From: JADHUC01 sp964617665
Lineage (GTDB): Bacteria; Planctomycetota; Planctomycetia; Pirellulales; Pirellulaceae
Direction: 5' to 3'
Length of the DNA stretch: 7,268 nucleotides
Assembly: GCA_964617665.1 (NCBI GenBank)
Contig: CAZUAH010000669.1
Location: 1 to 7,268 of the forward strand
Every line of letters begins with the position of its first letter. The stretch's first letter is position 1. Below are positions 1-6,770 of the stretch, one piece after another. A program made the position numbers and the translations under genes. The notes beneath the pieces were generated by a model. It had not been told where the DNA came from. It made no database searches and saw only the letters and a list, made by a program, of their open reading frames with translations.

Positions 1-930
1 GTGGCGATCGGCCAGAAGGATTCGTCGGTTGCCGGTGTGGTCGCCGAACTGGAGAAGCACGGCGCCATGGACTACACGTCAGTGATTGTATCCGGTTCCA
101 GTTCGCCGGCTCCGCTGCAATACGTCGCGCCGTACGCCGGCACGGCGATGGCCGAGCATTACATGTTCAACGGCCAACACGCCTTGATCGTGTACGACGA
201 TCTATCGAAACAAGCCCAGGCTTATCGCCAGCTCTCGCTGCTGATGCGTCGTCCGCCAGGACGCGAAGCTTATCCTGGTGACGTGTTCTACTGTCACAGC
301 CGGCTTCTCGAGCGTTCAGCCAAGTTGTCCGATGCGTTGGGCGGCGGATCGCTGACATCGCTGCCAATCGTCGAGACGCTGGAAGGCGAGGTCTCGGCGT
401 ATATTCCAACGAACGTGATTTCTATTACCGATGGTCAGATCTACCTCCAGCCAGACTTGTTCTTCGCCGGTCAGCGCCCGGCTATGAACGCTGGTATCTC
501 GGTTTCGCGTGTGGGCGGTGCTGCCCAAGTGAAATCCATGAAGAAAGTGGCCGGCGGTTTGCGTCTGGACTTGGCGGCATTCCGCGAGTTGGAAGCGTTC
601 GCCCAGTTGGGCACCGAATTGGATAAAGCCACGCAATCGCAATTGGATCGCGGCTACCGCATGGTGGAATTGCTGAAACAGCAGCAGTACAAGCCGATGC
701 ACGTGATCGACCAGGTCTTCGGCATCTTTGCAGGCACGCGAGGTTATCTCGATGATATTCCAGCCAGCGAAGTGCCGGCCTTTGAAGAAGCGATGCTGAC
801 GTTTATCCACGATCGCAAGAACGACTTGTGGCAGAAGCTGGACGAGACCAAAGACTTGACGGACGAGTTGGAAGCCGAGATGCACGCGGCACTCAAGGAG
901 TTCACAGAGCAGCAGTACAAGAATGGCTAA
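1..930 (+). CDS. atpA: ATP synthase F1 subunit alpha, C-terminal part (5' truncated by window)
   Basis: Alpha subunit of the F1 catalytic head, which with beta forms the alpha3beta3 hexamer that makes ATP at the membrane. Only the last 309 residues are present; bacterial alpha is about 500 residues, so the P-loop lies upstream. The GTG at position 1 is an internal Val codon (conserved VAIGQK), not a start. Visible landmarks are VAIGQKDSSV at the N edge, the Walker B strand ALIVYDDLSK (about residues 61-70), the RRPPGREAYPGDVFY stretch, and ISVSRVGGAAQ with the conserved alpha arginine (about R170) that reaches into the beta catalytic site. The C-terminal helical domain is complete and ends in TAA at 928-930. 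The stop overlaps the atpG start by 8 nt, so translation is probably coupled. Identification is secure. Confidence 0.97.
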   Translation: MAIGQKDSSVAGVVAELEKHGAMDYTSVIVSGSSSPAPLQYVAPYAGTAMAEHYMFNGQHALIVYDDLSKQAQAYRQLSLLMRRPPGREAYPGDVFYCHSRLLERSAKLSDALGGGSLTSLPIVETLEGEVSAYIPTNVISITDGQIYLQPDLFFAGQRPAMNAGISVSRVGGAAQVKSMKKVAGGLRLDLAAFRELEAFAQLGTELDKATQSQLDRGYRMVELLKQQQYKPMHVIDQVFGIFAGTRGYLDDIPASEVPAFEEAMLTFIHDRKNDLWQKLDETKDLTDELEAEMHAALKEFTEQQYKNG

Positions 931-1825
931 TCCCAGAGCACTTGACAAACGCCGAAAGTCAATTCGCAATATCCGCAAGATCACGCGGACGATGGAATTG
1001 ATTGCCACTGCACGGTTCAAAAAAGCGATGGACCGGGCGACGGCTGCCACTGCATATACCCGCCACATAACAAATATCGTGACAGGCCTGGCCCAGGCCG
1101 GGTTGGAGGTCAGCCATCCGCTGCTGGAAGGACGCGAGGAGACGAAATCAGCCGCGTTGTTGATCATTACGTCGAATCGCGGGCTTTGCGGTGGATACAA
1201 CTCGGGCGTTCTGCGTCAAGCCGTGGAGCGACACGGGGAGTTGAAAGAACAAGTTCCCGAATTGCAGGTTGATGTGTCGGGCAAGCGTGGCATCTCGGCC
1301 ATGAAGTATCGAAAGATTGAGGTCCGCCAGTCGTTTACCGAGTTCGAGGACCGCCCTCGCTTCGAGGAAGTCGACGAAATTGCCACCGGTTACTTGGACG
1401 CGTATCTGGTGGGCGACTTGGATCGGCTGGACGTGGCGTATACGAAGTTCGTGAGCAGTTCAAAGCAAACCGCCGTGGTGGAGACGCTTTTGCCGTTGGG
1501 TTCACTTTCCGAAGCTGGCGGAGACGAGAAGAAGGAAAAGGAAGAGGACGGCGTAGCTCCGGAACTGCAGTACGAGTTCCTGCCGTCGGCCGAAAGCATC
1601 TTGAAAGAGATCGTGCCGACCAGCTTCAAAGTGCGGCTGTTCAAGTGTTTCCTCGATGCTGCTGTAAGCGAACAGATTGCTCGAATGGTAGCGATGAAAC
1701 TGGCGACGGATAACGCATCGGACATCATCAAGCGTTTGTCCATGATGTACAACCGCGCACGACAGGCACGCATCACGCGCGAAATCATGGAAGTGATCGG
1801 CGGTTCCGAGGCGTTGAACGAATAG
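923..1825 (+). CDS. atpG: ATP synthase F1 subunit gamma
   Basis: Gamma is the central rotating shaft that links the c-ring to the alpha3beta3 head. The protein has 300 residues, slightly longer than the usual 285-290. Both coiled-coil ends are clear: N-terminal IRKITRTMELIATARFKKA (about 17-35) and C-terminal MVAMKLATDNASDIIKRL through ITREIMEVIGG (about 255-294). The Rossmann-like middle domain has SNRGLCGGYN (84-93). A charged insert rich in Glu and Lys (about 199-212) accounts for the extra length and probably forms a surface loop. The start ATG at 923 lies inside the end of atpA; no good Shine-Dalgarno sits close by (an AAGGAG at 895-900 is too far), which fits coupling to atpA translation. 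Confidence 0.97.
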   Translation: MANPRALDKRRKSIRNIRKITRTMELIATARFKKAMDRATAATAYTRHITNIVTGLAQAGLEVSHPLLEGREETKSAALLIITSNRGLCGGYNSGVLRQAVERHGELKEQVPELQVDVSGKRGISAMKYRKIEVRQSFTEFEDRPRFEEVDEIATGYLDAYLVGDLDRLDVAYTKFVSSSKQTAVVETLLPLGSLSEAGGDEKKEKEEDGVAPELQYEFLPSAESILKEIVPTSFKVRLFKCFLDAAVSEQIARMVAMKLATDNASDIIKRLSMMYNRARQARITREIMEVIGGSEALNE

Positions 1826-1846
1826 TAGAACAGGTGAAGGTTAACC

Positions 1847-1866
1847 GTCAGGTTGGAAAGCCTGAC
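1847..1866 (+). repeat. small hairpin repeat in the atpG-atpD gap
   Basis: GTCAGG (1847-1852) and CCTGAC (1861-1866) form a 6-bp stem around an 8-nt loop, inside the 63-nt gap between atpG and atpD. The sequence around it (TCAGGTTGGAAAGCCTGAC, then CTACGAG) resembles a short palindromic motif I remember as dispersed in planctomycete intergenic DNA; that is recollection, not a search. It has no T-tract, so it is not a convincing terminator. In an mRNA it could stabilise or insulate the atpD cistron. Confidence 0.5.
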
Positions 1867-1888
1867 CTACGAGTACCAAGAGTGAAAA

Positions 1889-3340
1889 ATGGCGACAGCA
1901 ACCGAGACTACGAACGTGGGCAAAGTCACTCAAGTCATCGGGTCGACTTTTGATGCCGAATTCGAAGAGGACAAACTGCCTGCGATCTACAACGCAGTGA
2001 AAGTCCAATCTGAGCACAAAGGCGTCACGTTGAATCTGACTGGAGAAGTCCAGCAGCATTTGGGCGGCGGTCGCGTTCGCTGTGTGGCGTTGGGCAGCAC
2101 CGACGGCATGGTCCGAGGCCAAGATTGTGTTGACACCGGTGGCCCTGTGTCGGTGCCCGTTGGTGAAGCCACGCTGGGACGCGTTTTCAACCTGCTTGGT
2201 GAACCGGTGGACGAGCGCGGCGACGTTGAAGCTGACGACCGTTGGCCTATTCACCGCGAGTCTCCCCTGGTCAGTGAACTGTCGACCAACACAGAAATCT
2301 TCGAGACGGGTATCAAGGTCATCGACCTGCTGACTCCGTTTGTTCGCGGTGGTAAAGCTGGGCTGTTCGGTGGTGCCGGTCTGGGCAAGACAGTGATCCT
2401 GACCGAATTGATCGCCCGAATCGCGAGTGCACACGGTGGTTATTCAGTATTCGCGGGGGTTGGCGAACGAACCCGTGAAGGAACCGATCTGTGGCTGGAA
2501 ATGCAGGAAGCCAAAATCGGCGATACAGGCCGCAGCGTTATCGAACAAACGTGCATGGTATTCGGCCAGATGAACGAACCGCCTGGCGCCCGTCTACGCG
2601 TGGGCCTGTCGGCGTTGACGATGGCCGAGTACTTCCGCGACACGACAGGCAAAGACACTCTGTTGTTCATCGACAATATTTTCCGTTTCTCACAGGCCGG
2701 TAGCGAGGTATCCGCCCTGCTGGGCCGCATGCCATCGGCCGTTGGCTACCAGCCGACGCTGGCCACCGAAATGGGAGCCTTGCAGGAACGAATCGCTTCG
2801 ACGAACAAGGGTGCGATCACGTCGGTCCAAGCCGTATACGTGCCGGCCGACGACCCGACCGATCCAGCTCCGGCCACAGCGTTCAGTCAGTTGGACGCAT
2901 TCATCTACCTGGAGCGGTCGATCTCGGAGAAAGGTATCTATCCGGCCATCGACCCGCTGGCTTCGTCCAGCCGTATCCTCGATCCGCAGTACGTCGGCGA
3001 TCGCCATTACGCTGTCGCTCGTCGCGTGCAGACGACCTTGCAGCGTTATCGCGAGCTACAAGACATCATCGCGATCCTGGGTGTGGACGAATTAAGCGAG
3101 GAAGACAAGCTGGTCGTACATCGTGCCCGCCGCATCGAGCGTTTCCTGTCGCAGCCGTTCCTGGTGGCCGAGGTATTCACGGGCAAACCGGGCGAGATCA
3201 CGAATCTGGAAGACACGATTACCAGTTTCGAGGAACTCTGCGATGGCAAATGGGACCATTTACCCGAACAAGCCTTCATGTACGTCGGTCCCATCGAACA
3301 GGCGGAGGAGCAGGCCAAGAAAATGGCGAAAGAGGCGTAA
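1889..3340 (+). CDS. atpD: ATP synthase F1 subunit beta (catalytic)
   Basis: Beta carries the catalytic nucleotide sites of F1 and makes ATP from ADP and phosphate as gamma turns. At 483 residues it has normal bacterial length. Seen in order: an N-terminal beta-barrel (about 1-85), the P-loop GGAGLGKT (161-168), the catalytic Glu in GVGERTREG (E193), Walker B LLFIDNIFR (D262), the RMPSAVGYQPTLATEMG segment, and an intact DELSEED loop (400-406) that contacts gamma. The P-loop has Leu where many beta subunits have Val. The ATG at 1889 follows a purine-rich GAGTGAAAA stretch but no strong Shine-Dalgarno. It lies 63 nt after atpG and 118 nt before atpC. Identification is secure. Confidence 0.98.
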   Translation: MATATETTNVGKVTQVIGSTFDAEFEEDKLPAIYNAVKVQSEHKGVTLNLTGEVQQHLGGGRVRCVALGSTDGMVRGQDCVDTGGPVSVPVGEATLGRVFNLLGEPVDERGDVEADDRWPIHRESPLVSELSTNTEIFETGIKVIDLLTPFVRGGKAGLFGGAGLGKTVILTELIARIASAHGGYSVFAGVGERTREGTDLWLEMQEAKIGDTGRSVIEQTCMVFGQMNEPPGARLRVGLSALTMAEYFRDTTGKDTLLFIDNIFRFSQAGSEVSALLGRMPSAVGYQPTLATEMGALQERIASTNKGAITSVQAVYVPADDPTDPAPATAFSQLDAFIYLERSISEKGIYPAIDPLASSSRILDPQYVGDRHYAVARRVQTTLQRYRELQDIIAILGVDELSEEDKLVVHRARRIERFLSQPFLVAEVFTGKPGEITNLEDTITSFEELCDGKWDHLPEQAFMYVGPIEQAEEQAKKMAKEA

Positions 3341-3355
3341 GGCGGCAGGGCCGCC
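3341..3355 (+). other. GC-rich hairpin directly after the atpD stop
   Basis: GGCGGC-AGG-GCCGCC forms a perfect 6-bp GC stem with a 3-nt loop, beginning on the base after the atpD TAA. No T-run follows (AACCAAATG), so full intrinsic termination is unlikely. It could protect the 3' end of an atpAGD message or partly reduce expression of the following atpC. The role is inference. Confidence 0.45.
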
Positions 3356-3458
3356 AACCAAATGCGAGCTACCGCTCGGAGGACATCGGTCCGCTCCCGT
3401 TGGTCGCGAACTCTTGCCAAGAACACGGCAAATTCACTCATTGCAGATGTAAAATGCC

Positions 3459-3863
3459 ATGACTCGGTTAGGTTGCACGGTTGTCACTCCCGAAGAAACC
3501 TCGCTGGACGAGCGAGTCGAGTTCGTCGCGCTGCCGCTGTACGACGGTGAAATCGGAGTCGGATTCAATCATACTCCGCTGGTCGGCCGGCTCGGGTACG
3601 GCGAGATGCGTCTTCGATCCGAAGATGACAAGGTGTCGCGATTCTATGTGGATGGCGGTTTCGTCCAGGTTGTCGACAACCAGATCACCGTCCTGACCTC
3701 GCGAGCCGTCGAGGCCGGCGAAATCGACTCGGATTCCGCAGAGAAACAGCTCGCAGCCGCACTCGAACGACCTGCCAATACACCTGAATTGCTCGAAATC
3801 CGAGATCGGCTGGTCAGTCAGGCCAGGGGCCAACTGCGCGTGGCTCGTCGGGCCACTGAGTGA
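3459..3863 (+). CDS. atpC: ATP synthase F1 subunit epsilon
   Basis: Epsilon sits at the foot of gamma, contacts the c-ring and can inhibit ATP hydrolysis. The protein has 134 residues, a normal length. The N-terminal beta-sandwich (about 1-85) shows the family pattern, including FNHTPLVGRLGYGEMRL (cf. GHAPLIGRLGYGE in relatives) and FYVDGGFVQVVDNQITVLT. The C-terminal part (about 90-134), with EKQLAAALERP and then LLEIRDRLVSQARGQLRVARRA, is the expected helical pair. The ATG at 3459 is the only in-frame ATG that opens the domain: an in-frame ATG at 3447 is followed at once by TAA. There is no clear Shine-Dalgarno. It is the last gene of the atp operon. Confidence 0.92.
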   Translation: MTRLGCTVVTPEETSLDERVEFVALPLYDGEIGVGFNHTPLVGRLGYGEMRLRSEDDKVSRFYVDGGFVQVVDNQITVLTSRAVEAGEIDSDSAEKQLAAALERPANTPELLEIRDRLVSQARGQLRVARRATE

Positions 3864-3943
3864 TCTTCCCGTAGCTGGATTCGCAAGAATTCAGGTGGTT
3901 GTTCCGAATCAGCCACGAACCAGCGGCATATCCTCCCCATCCG

Positions 3944-3956
3944 CCCGTACTACGGG
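3944..3956. promoter_or_regulatory. possible operator palindrome upstream of the hisI promoter
   Basis: CCCGTA-C-TACGGG is a perfect 6-bp inverted repeat around one base. It ends 3 bp before the -35 hexamer of the predicted hisI promoter, a place where activators or repressors often bind. No known binding motif was recognised. It could also arise by chance in GC-rich DNA. Confidence 0.3.
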
Positions 3957-3959
3957 GTC

Positions 3960-3988
3960 GTGACAAGTAGCCCACCTGCCGCCATAAT
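3960..3988 (+). promoter_or_regulatory. sigma70-like promoter for hisIG
   Basis: The -35 hexamer GTGACA (3960-3965) matches TTGACA at five of six positions, and the -10 hexamer CATAAT (3983-3988) matches TATAAT at five of six. The spacer is exactly 17 bp. Transcription would start near 3995, giving hisI a leader of about 155 nt that contains the large inverted repeat. This is the best promoter match I found by eye in the window. Confidence 0.6.
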
Positions 3989-4003
3989 CTATCCTTTGAT
4001 AAC

Positions 4004-4073
4004 GGGAGGGCTAGGCTCCTGCCGAGCCGCGAAGTGCCGGAAGATTCCGGCTCGGCAGGAGCCTAGCCCTCCC
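4004..4073. repeat. perfect 26-bp inverted repeat, likely dispersed palindromic element
   Basis: The arm 4004-4029 (begins GGGAGGGCTAGG) is the exact reverse complement of 4048-4073 (ends CCTAGCCCTCCC), with an 18-nt spacer. A second hairpin is nested inside: CCGGAA (4037-4042) pairs with TTCCGG (4045-4050), sharing bases with the outer right arm, so the two folds compete. ATTTTC follows on the + strand, giving a modest terminator-like tail. The arm resembles a motif I recall from planctomycete intergenic regions. It may end atp transcription, act in the hisI leader, or be a small mobile or REP-like repeat. Confidence 0.8.
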
Positions 4074-4151
4074 ATTTTCAGACGAAATAGAGACGCCCGT
4101 CGCTGCGGCCTGATCGAATCGAGCCTTTAACCCTTCTCTTTGAGGATTCCT

Positions 4152-4535
4152 GTGAACGGTCCAGACTTTGGTAAGACTGAGTTGATTCCGGCTATCGCCC
4201 AAGACGACGAGACCGGCGATGTCCTGATGATGGCGTACATGAACCAAGAAGCGTACGAAGAAACGCTGCGGAACCGGCGTGTCTGCTACTGGAGCCGAAG
4301 CCGCGGTAAGCTGTGGCGCAAGGGCGAAGAGAGCGGTAATGTCCAGGAGTTGAAGAGCATCTACTACGACTGCGACGCCGATACCTTACTGATCAAGGTG
4401 AACCAGATCGGCGGCGCAGCCTGCCATGAAGGGTACCGTAGCTGTTTCTTCCGCAAGATTGATCCTGAGACACGCGAGGTAGAGATCCAGGGCGAACGGG
4501 TATTTGACCCTGCCGAAGTGTACAAGAAAAAGTAG
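4152..4535 (+). CDS. hisI: phosphoribosyl-AMP cyclohydrolase
   Basis: HisI opens the adenine ring of phosphoribosyl-AMP, the third step of histidine biosynthesis, in the cytoplasm. I chose the GTG at 4152 because GAGGA (4142-4146) lies 5 nt upstream; an in-frame TTG at 4140 is possible but would overlap that site. This gives 127 residues, a single-domain HisI without the HisE pyrophosphohydrolase. The family signature is complete: WSRSRGKLWRKGEESGN, the metal-binding DCDAD (about 73-77), and CHEGYRSC with Cys91, His92 and Cys98 as zinc-site residues. The stop lies 7 nt before hisG, and the hisG ribosome site overlaps it, so the two are an operon. Confidence 0.95.
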   Translation: MNGPDFGKTELIPAIAQDDETGDVLMMAYMNQEAYEETLRNRRVCYWSRSRGKLWRKGEESGNVQELKSIYYDCDADTLLIKVNQIGGAACHEGYRSCFFRKIDPETREVEIQGERVFDPAEVYKKK

Positions 4536-4539
4536 GAAA
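4534..4539 (+). promoter_or_regulatory. ribosome binding site of hisG
   Basis: AGGAAA begins within the hisI TAG stop (4533-4535) and ends 3 nt before the ATG at 4543. It decides that ATG over an in-frame TTG at 4504, which lies inside hisI, and supports coupled translation of hisI and hisG. Confidence 0.6.
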
Positions 4540-4542
4540 GAC

Positions 4543-5421
4543 ATGTCCGATAAGATTCTCAAGCTAGGCATTCCGGCCGGCAGCCTTCAGGAGGCAACGG
4601 CGCAACTATTTCGGGGCGCGGGATACAAAATCCGCTTCTCCTCGCGGTCGTACTATCCAACGATCGACGACGATGAAATCGACTGCCTCCTGATCCGAGC
4701 CCAGGAAATGGCCCGGTACGTCGAACAAGGCATTCTGGACGCCGGAATCACCGGCTACGACTGGGTCCTGGAAACGGGCGCGCAGGTGGTCGAAATCAGC
4801 GAGTTGGTATTCTCCAAAGTCAGCCGGCGGCCTGTGCGCTGGGTCTTGTGCGTGCCAAACGATTCGCCTGTCCAAAGCGTCAAGGATCTGGAAGGCAAGC
4901 GAATTGCCACCGAAGCAGTCGGCCTGACGCAAAGCTACCTGACCAAGCATGGCGTCAATGCAACTGTCGAGTTCTCGTGGGGCGCGACCGAGGTCAAACC
5001 TCCACGCCTGGCCGACGCGATCGTCGAGGTGACCGAAACAGGCAGTTCGCTACGGGCAAACGACCTTCGAATTCTTGACGAAGTGTTGCAGAGCACGACA
5101 CGGTTGATTGCCAACGAGCATTCCTACGCCGATGAATGGAAGAAGGAAAAGCTGGACAACATCGCGTTGATGCTTCAATCGTGCCTGAACGCCGAGGGCA
5201 AGGTCGGCCTGATGATGAACGTGCCCAAGGATAATCTGCAAAAGGTTCTTGACGTGCTGCCAGCACTTCAGAAGCCGACCGTATCGGCACTGTCTGATCC
5301 CGAATGGGTGGCGCTGAACACGATTATCGACGAAGCCGTGGTCCGATCGATCGTACCGCAGCTCAAAGCCACCGGAGCCAGAGGTATCGTCGAGTACCCG
5401 ATCAACAAAATCATCGATTAA
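4543..5421 (+). CDS. hisG: ATP phosphoribosyltransferase, long form
   Basis: HisG joins ATP and PRPP, the committed and feedback-controlled first step of histidine biosynthesis. At 292 residues it is the long form with its own regulatory domain, so it should not need HisZ. Seen in order: N-terminal LKLGIPAGSLQEAT (7-20), DAGITGYDWVLE (66-77), the PRPP-binding segment ADAIVEVTETGSSLRAN (157-173), and a C-terminal ACT-like domain (about 218-292) running from VGLMMNVPKDNL to GARGIVEYPINKI. The ATG at 4543 fits the usual HisG N-terminus. It is 7 nt downstream of hisI and shares its promoter. The other his genes are not in the window. Histidine feedback through the C-terminal domain is known for the family. 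Confidence 0.96.
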   Translation: MSDKILKLGIPAGSLQEATAQLFRGAGYKIRFSSRSYYPTIDDDEIDCLLIRAQEMARYVEQGILDAGITGYDWVLETGAQVVEISELVFSKVSRRPVRWVLCVPNDSPVQSVKDLEGKRIATEAVGLTQSYLTKHGVNATVEFSWGATEVKPPRLADAIVEVTETGSSLRANDLRILDEVLQSTTRLIANEHSYADEWKKEKLDNIALMLQSCLNAEGKVGLMMNVPKDNLQKVLDVLPALQKPTVSALSDPEWVALNTIIDEAVVRSIVPQLKATGARGIVEYPINKIID

Positions 5422-5466
5422 GGCTGTTGGGGACGAAAGATGTGACCTGAGGCCGGCCGCCGTGGG

Positions 5467-5516
5467 TCCCGGTGAGAACCGCGGTACCAGATGAGGGGCT
5501 CGCCCCGTCACCGGGA
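5467..5516 (+). other. structured element downstream of hisG
   Basis: TCCCGGTGA (5467-5475) pairs perfectly with TCACCGGGA (5508-5516). Inside it, GGGG-CTCG-CCCC (5495-5506) forms a second hairpin, and ACCGCGGT (5478-5485) is self-complementary. An alternative fold pairs TGAGGGG (5492-5498) with CCCC-G-TCA (5503-5510, one bulge). It lies 45 nt after the hisG stop. No T-run follows, so it is not a standard intrinsic terminator, but it may stabilise or end the hisIG transcript. It could also be a dispersed repeat. Confidence 0.45.
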
Positions 5517-5570
5517 AATGTCGCTTCGATCCTGAGTCCTTACTGCGATTTTCGCGCCGCTGCGTGACGC

Positions 5571-5576
5571 TACACT
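5571..5576 (+). promoter_or_regulatory. possible -10 box upstream of the DUF1571 gene
   Basis: TACACT matches TATAAT at four of six positions and lies 58 nt before the start codon. The expected -35 position holds only an AT-rich ATTTTC or TTTTCG. The gene is separated from hisG by 213 nt and probably needs its own promoter, but this site is weak. Confidence 0.25.
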
Positions 5577-5634
5577 GGCGGCGGATATCACGTTTCGTAC
5601 CCTTCAGCCAACGGATCCGTATGGCGAACGAGAC

Positions 5635-6639
5635 ATGACACTACGGGCCGACGATACAAACCCCGGACTTTCGACGGACGACGCCAAACCGGCGGCCCAG
5701 AAACAGCCATCCCAACGGCCAAGGCGATCCAGGTTTCGGCGTATCGCAGTCGCCGTTTCGCTCGCGTTGGGGTTGCTCGCGGTAATTGCTGTCGGGCTGG
5801 GGATCGCCCAGTACGTGATTCAGAGTAGGACAGCCAGGCAAGGCGATCAGGTGAAAGGCCCGGAAGTTGTCGTACCTTCGAAACAGAAGGGCGACGAGAT
5901 CGAAGCCCCTGAGAAGACCCGCGATCCTATCGAATTGGGGCTCGATCGGATGAGAGGAGCCCTTCAGCACAGCCAGGAGCACATACGCGACTACACTGCA
6001 ATCGTGACCCTGCGTCAGCGACAAGAGGATGGGACTCTCACGGACGAAGCCATGTTCCTCAAAGTGCGAAACCGGAAACTTGACGCGGATGGCAACTTGG
6101 CCGTCCCGTTCGCCGTCTACATGAAGTATTTGGCGCCGCAAATGAAGGCGGGCCGCGAGGTGATCTGGATCGAAGGGGAAAACGACGGCAAGCTGATTGG
6201 TCATGAGCCGGGCCTGCTCAACGTCACTCGTTATCATCTTCCGCCAGACGGACTCCTCGCGATGGCAGGCCAGCGATATCCGGTTTGGGACATTGGACTT
6301 GAGAGGCTGATCGAAAAGTCAGTCGACCACGGCGCCGAAGAGTGGAAGCGCGAACAGTGCGAGGTCGAGTTCATTGAAGCAATCGTCGATGGCCATTCCT
6401 GCACGATCACTCAGATCACACACTCCACGAGAGAGCCACACAACCCGTTCTACATGGCGCAGATGTTCATCGATGACAAGCGCAAGATTCCGCTGCGATA
6501 CGTAGCGCATCTGTGGCGCGAGGCCGAAGGCGAAGACCCGCCGCTGGACGAAGAGTACAACTACCAGGAAGTCAAACTAAACGTCGGCCTAACCGACATG
6601 GACTTCGACCCAGACAATCCAGAGTACAACTATCCGTAG
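5635..6639 (+). CDS. DUF1571 family membrane-anchored protein
   Basis: The protein has 334 residues and unknown biochemical function. The N-terminus is short, polar and basic (RPRRSRFRR, about 28-36), followed by one hydrophobic segment (about 37-62), so it should be a signal anchor with the rest outside the cytoplasmic membrane. A charged linker (about 64-97) leads to the globular part. That part has the DUF1571 pattern as I know it: DYTAIVTLRQRQ-DGTL (about 119-135), FAVYMKYLAPQMKAGREVIWIEGENDGKL (about 159-187, quoted with no gaps only in part: KAGREVIWIEGENDGKL), and GLERLIEK (221-228). The C-terminus is acidic. The family is common in planctomycetes and distantly resembles lipoprotein-carrier-like folds (inference). 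It is monocistronic here, and the start ATG overlaps the stop of a five-codon reading frame. Confidence 0.75.
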   Translation: MTLRADDTNPGLSTDDAKPAAQKQPSQRPRRSRFRRIAVAVSLALGLLAVIAVGLGIAQYVIQSRTARQGDQVKGPEVVVPSKQKGDEIEAPEKTRDPIELGLDRMRGALQHSQEHIRDYTAIVTLRQRQEDGTLTDEAMFLKVRNRKLDADGNLAVPFAVYMKYLAPQMKAGREVIWIEGENDGKLIGHEPGLLNVTRYHLPPDGLLAMAGQRYPVWDIGLERLIEKSVDHGAEEWKREQCEVEFIEAIVDGHSCTITQITHSTREPHNPFYMAQMFIDDKRKIPLRYVAHLWREAEGEDPPLDEEYNYQEVKLNVGLTDMDFDPDNPEYNYP

Positions 6640-6770
6640 GCGGCGATGACAGGCGGCTCGATGGCTGACCGCCACTCACGTGTTCCGCGCGGTATTCTTG
6701 GTAGAGTCGGACCGATAAGACAAAAGAACGACTTGCGACGAATTGTTGCAGGCCGTTATCTCATGAGCAG

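Larger units (their letters stand above)
3864..4151 (+). other. atpC-hisI intergenic region
   Basis: This 288-nt gap holds no protein gene that I can support. From left to right it contains a weak 7-bp stem with one G-U pair (3895-3901 with 3910-3916, loop 3902-3909; no T-tract), a 13-bp palindrome (3944-3956), a sigma70-like promoter (3960-3988), a 26-bp inverted repeat (4004-4073) and a 78-nt segment leading to hisI. No short reading frame rich in histidine codons is present, so a classical his leader-peptide attenuator is not supported. Confidence 0.7.

Noticed and set aside
1..3. GTG at position 1 as a true start of atpA
   Set aside because: It is an internal valine of the conserved VAIGQK motif; the N-terminal third of alpha, with the P-loop, lies outside the window.
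316..1200. Long open frame (294 codons) on the - strand opposite atpA and atpG
   Set aside because: It lies antisense to two securely identified genes, and its translation has no recognisable motif. Such frames are common opposite GC-rich coding DNA.
4074..4151. Histidine leader-peptide attenuator ahead of hisI
   Set aside because: No short frame with a run of CAC or CAT codons is present in the predicted leader.
4140..4151. TTG at 4140 as the hisI start
   Set aside because: It would place the start on top of the GAGGA ribosome site that is well spaced for the GTG at 4152.
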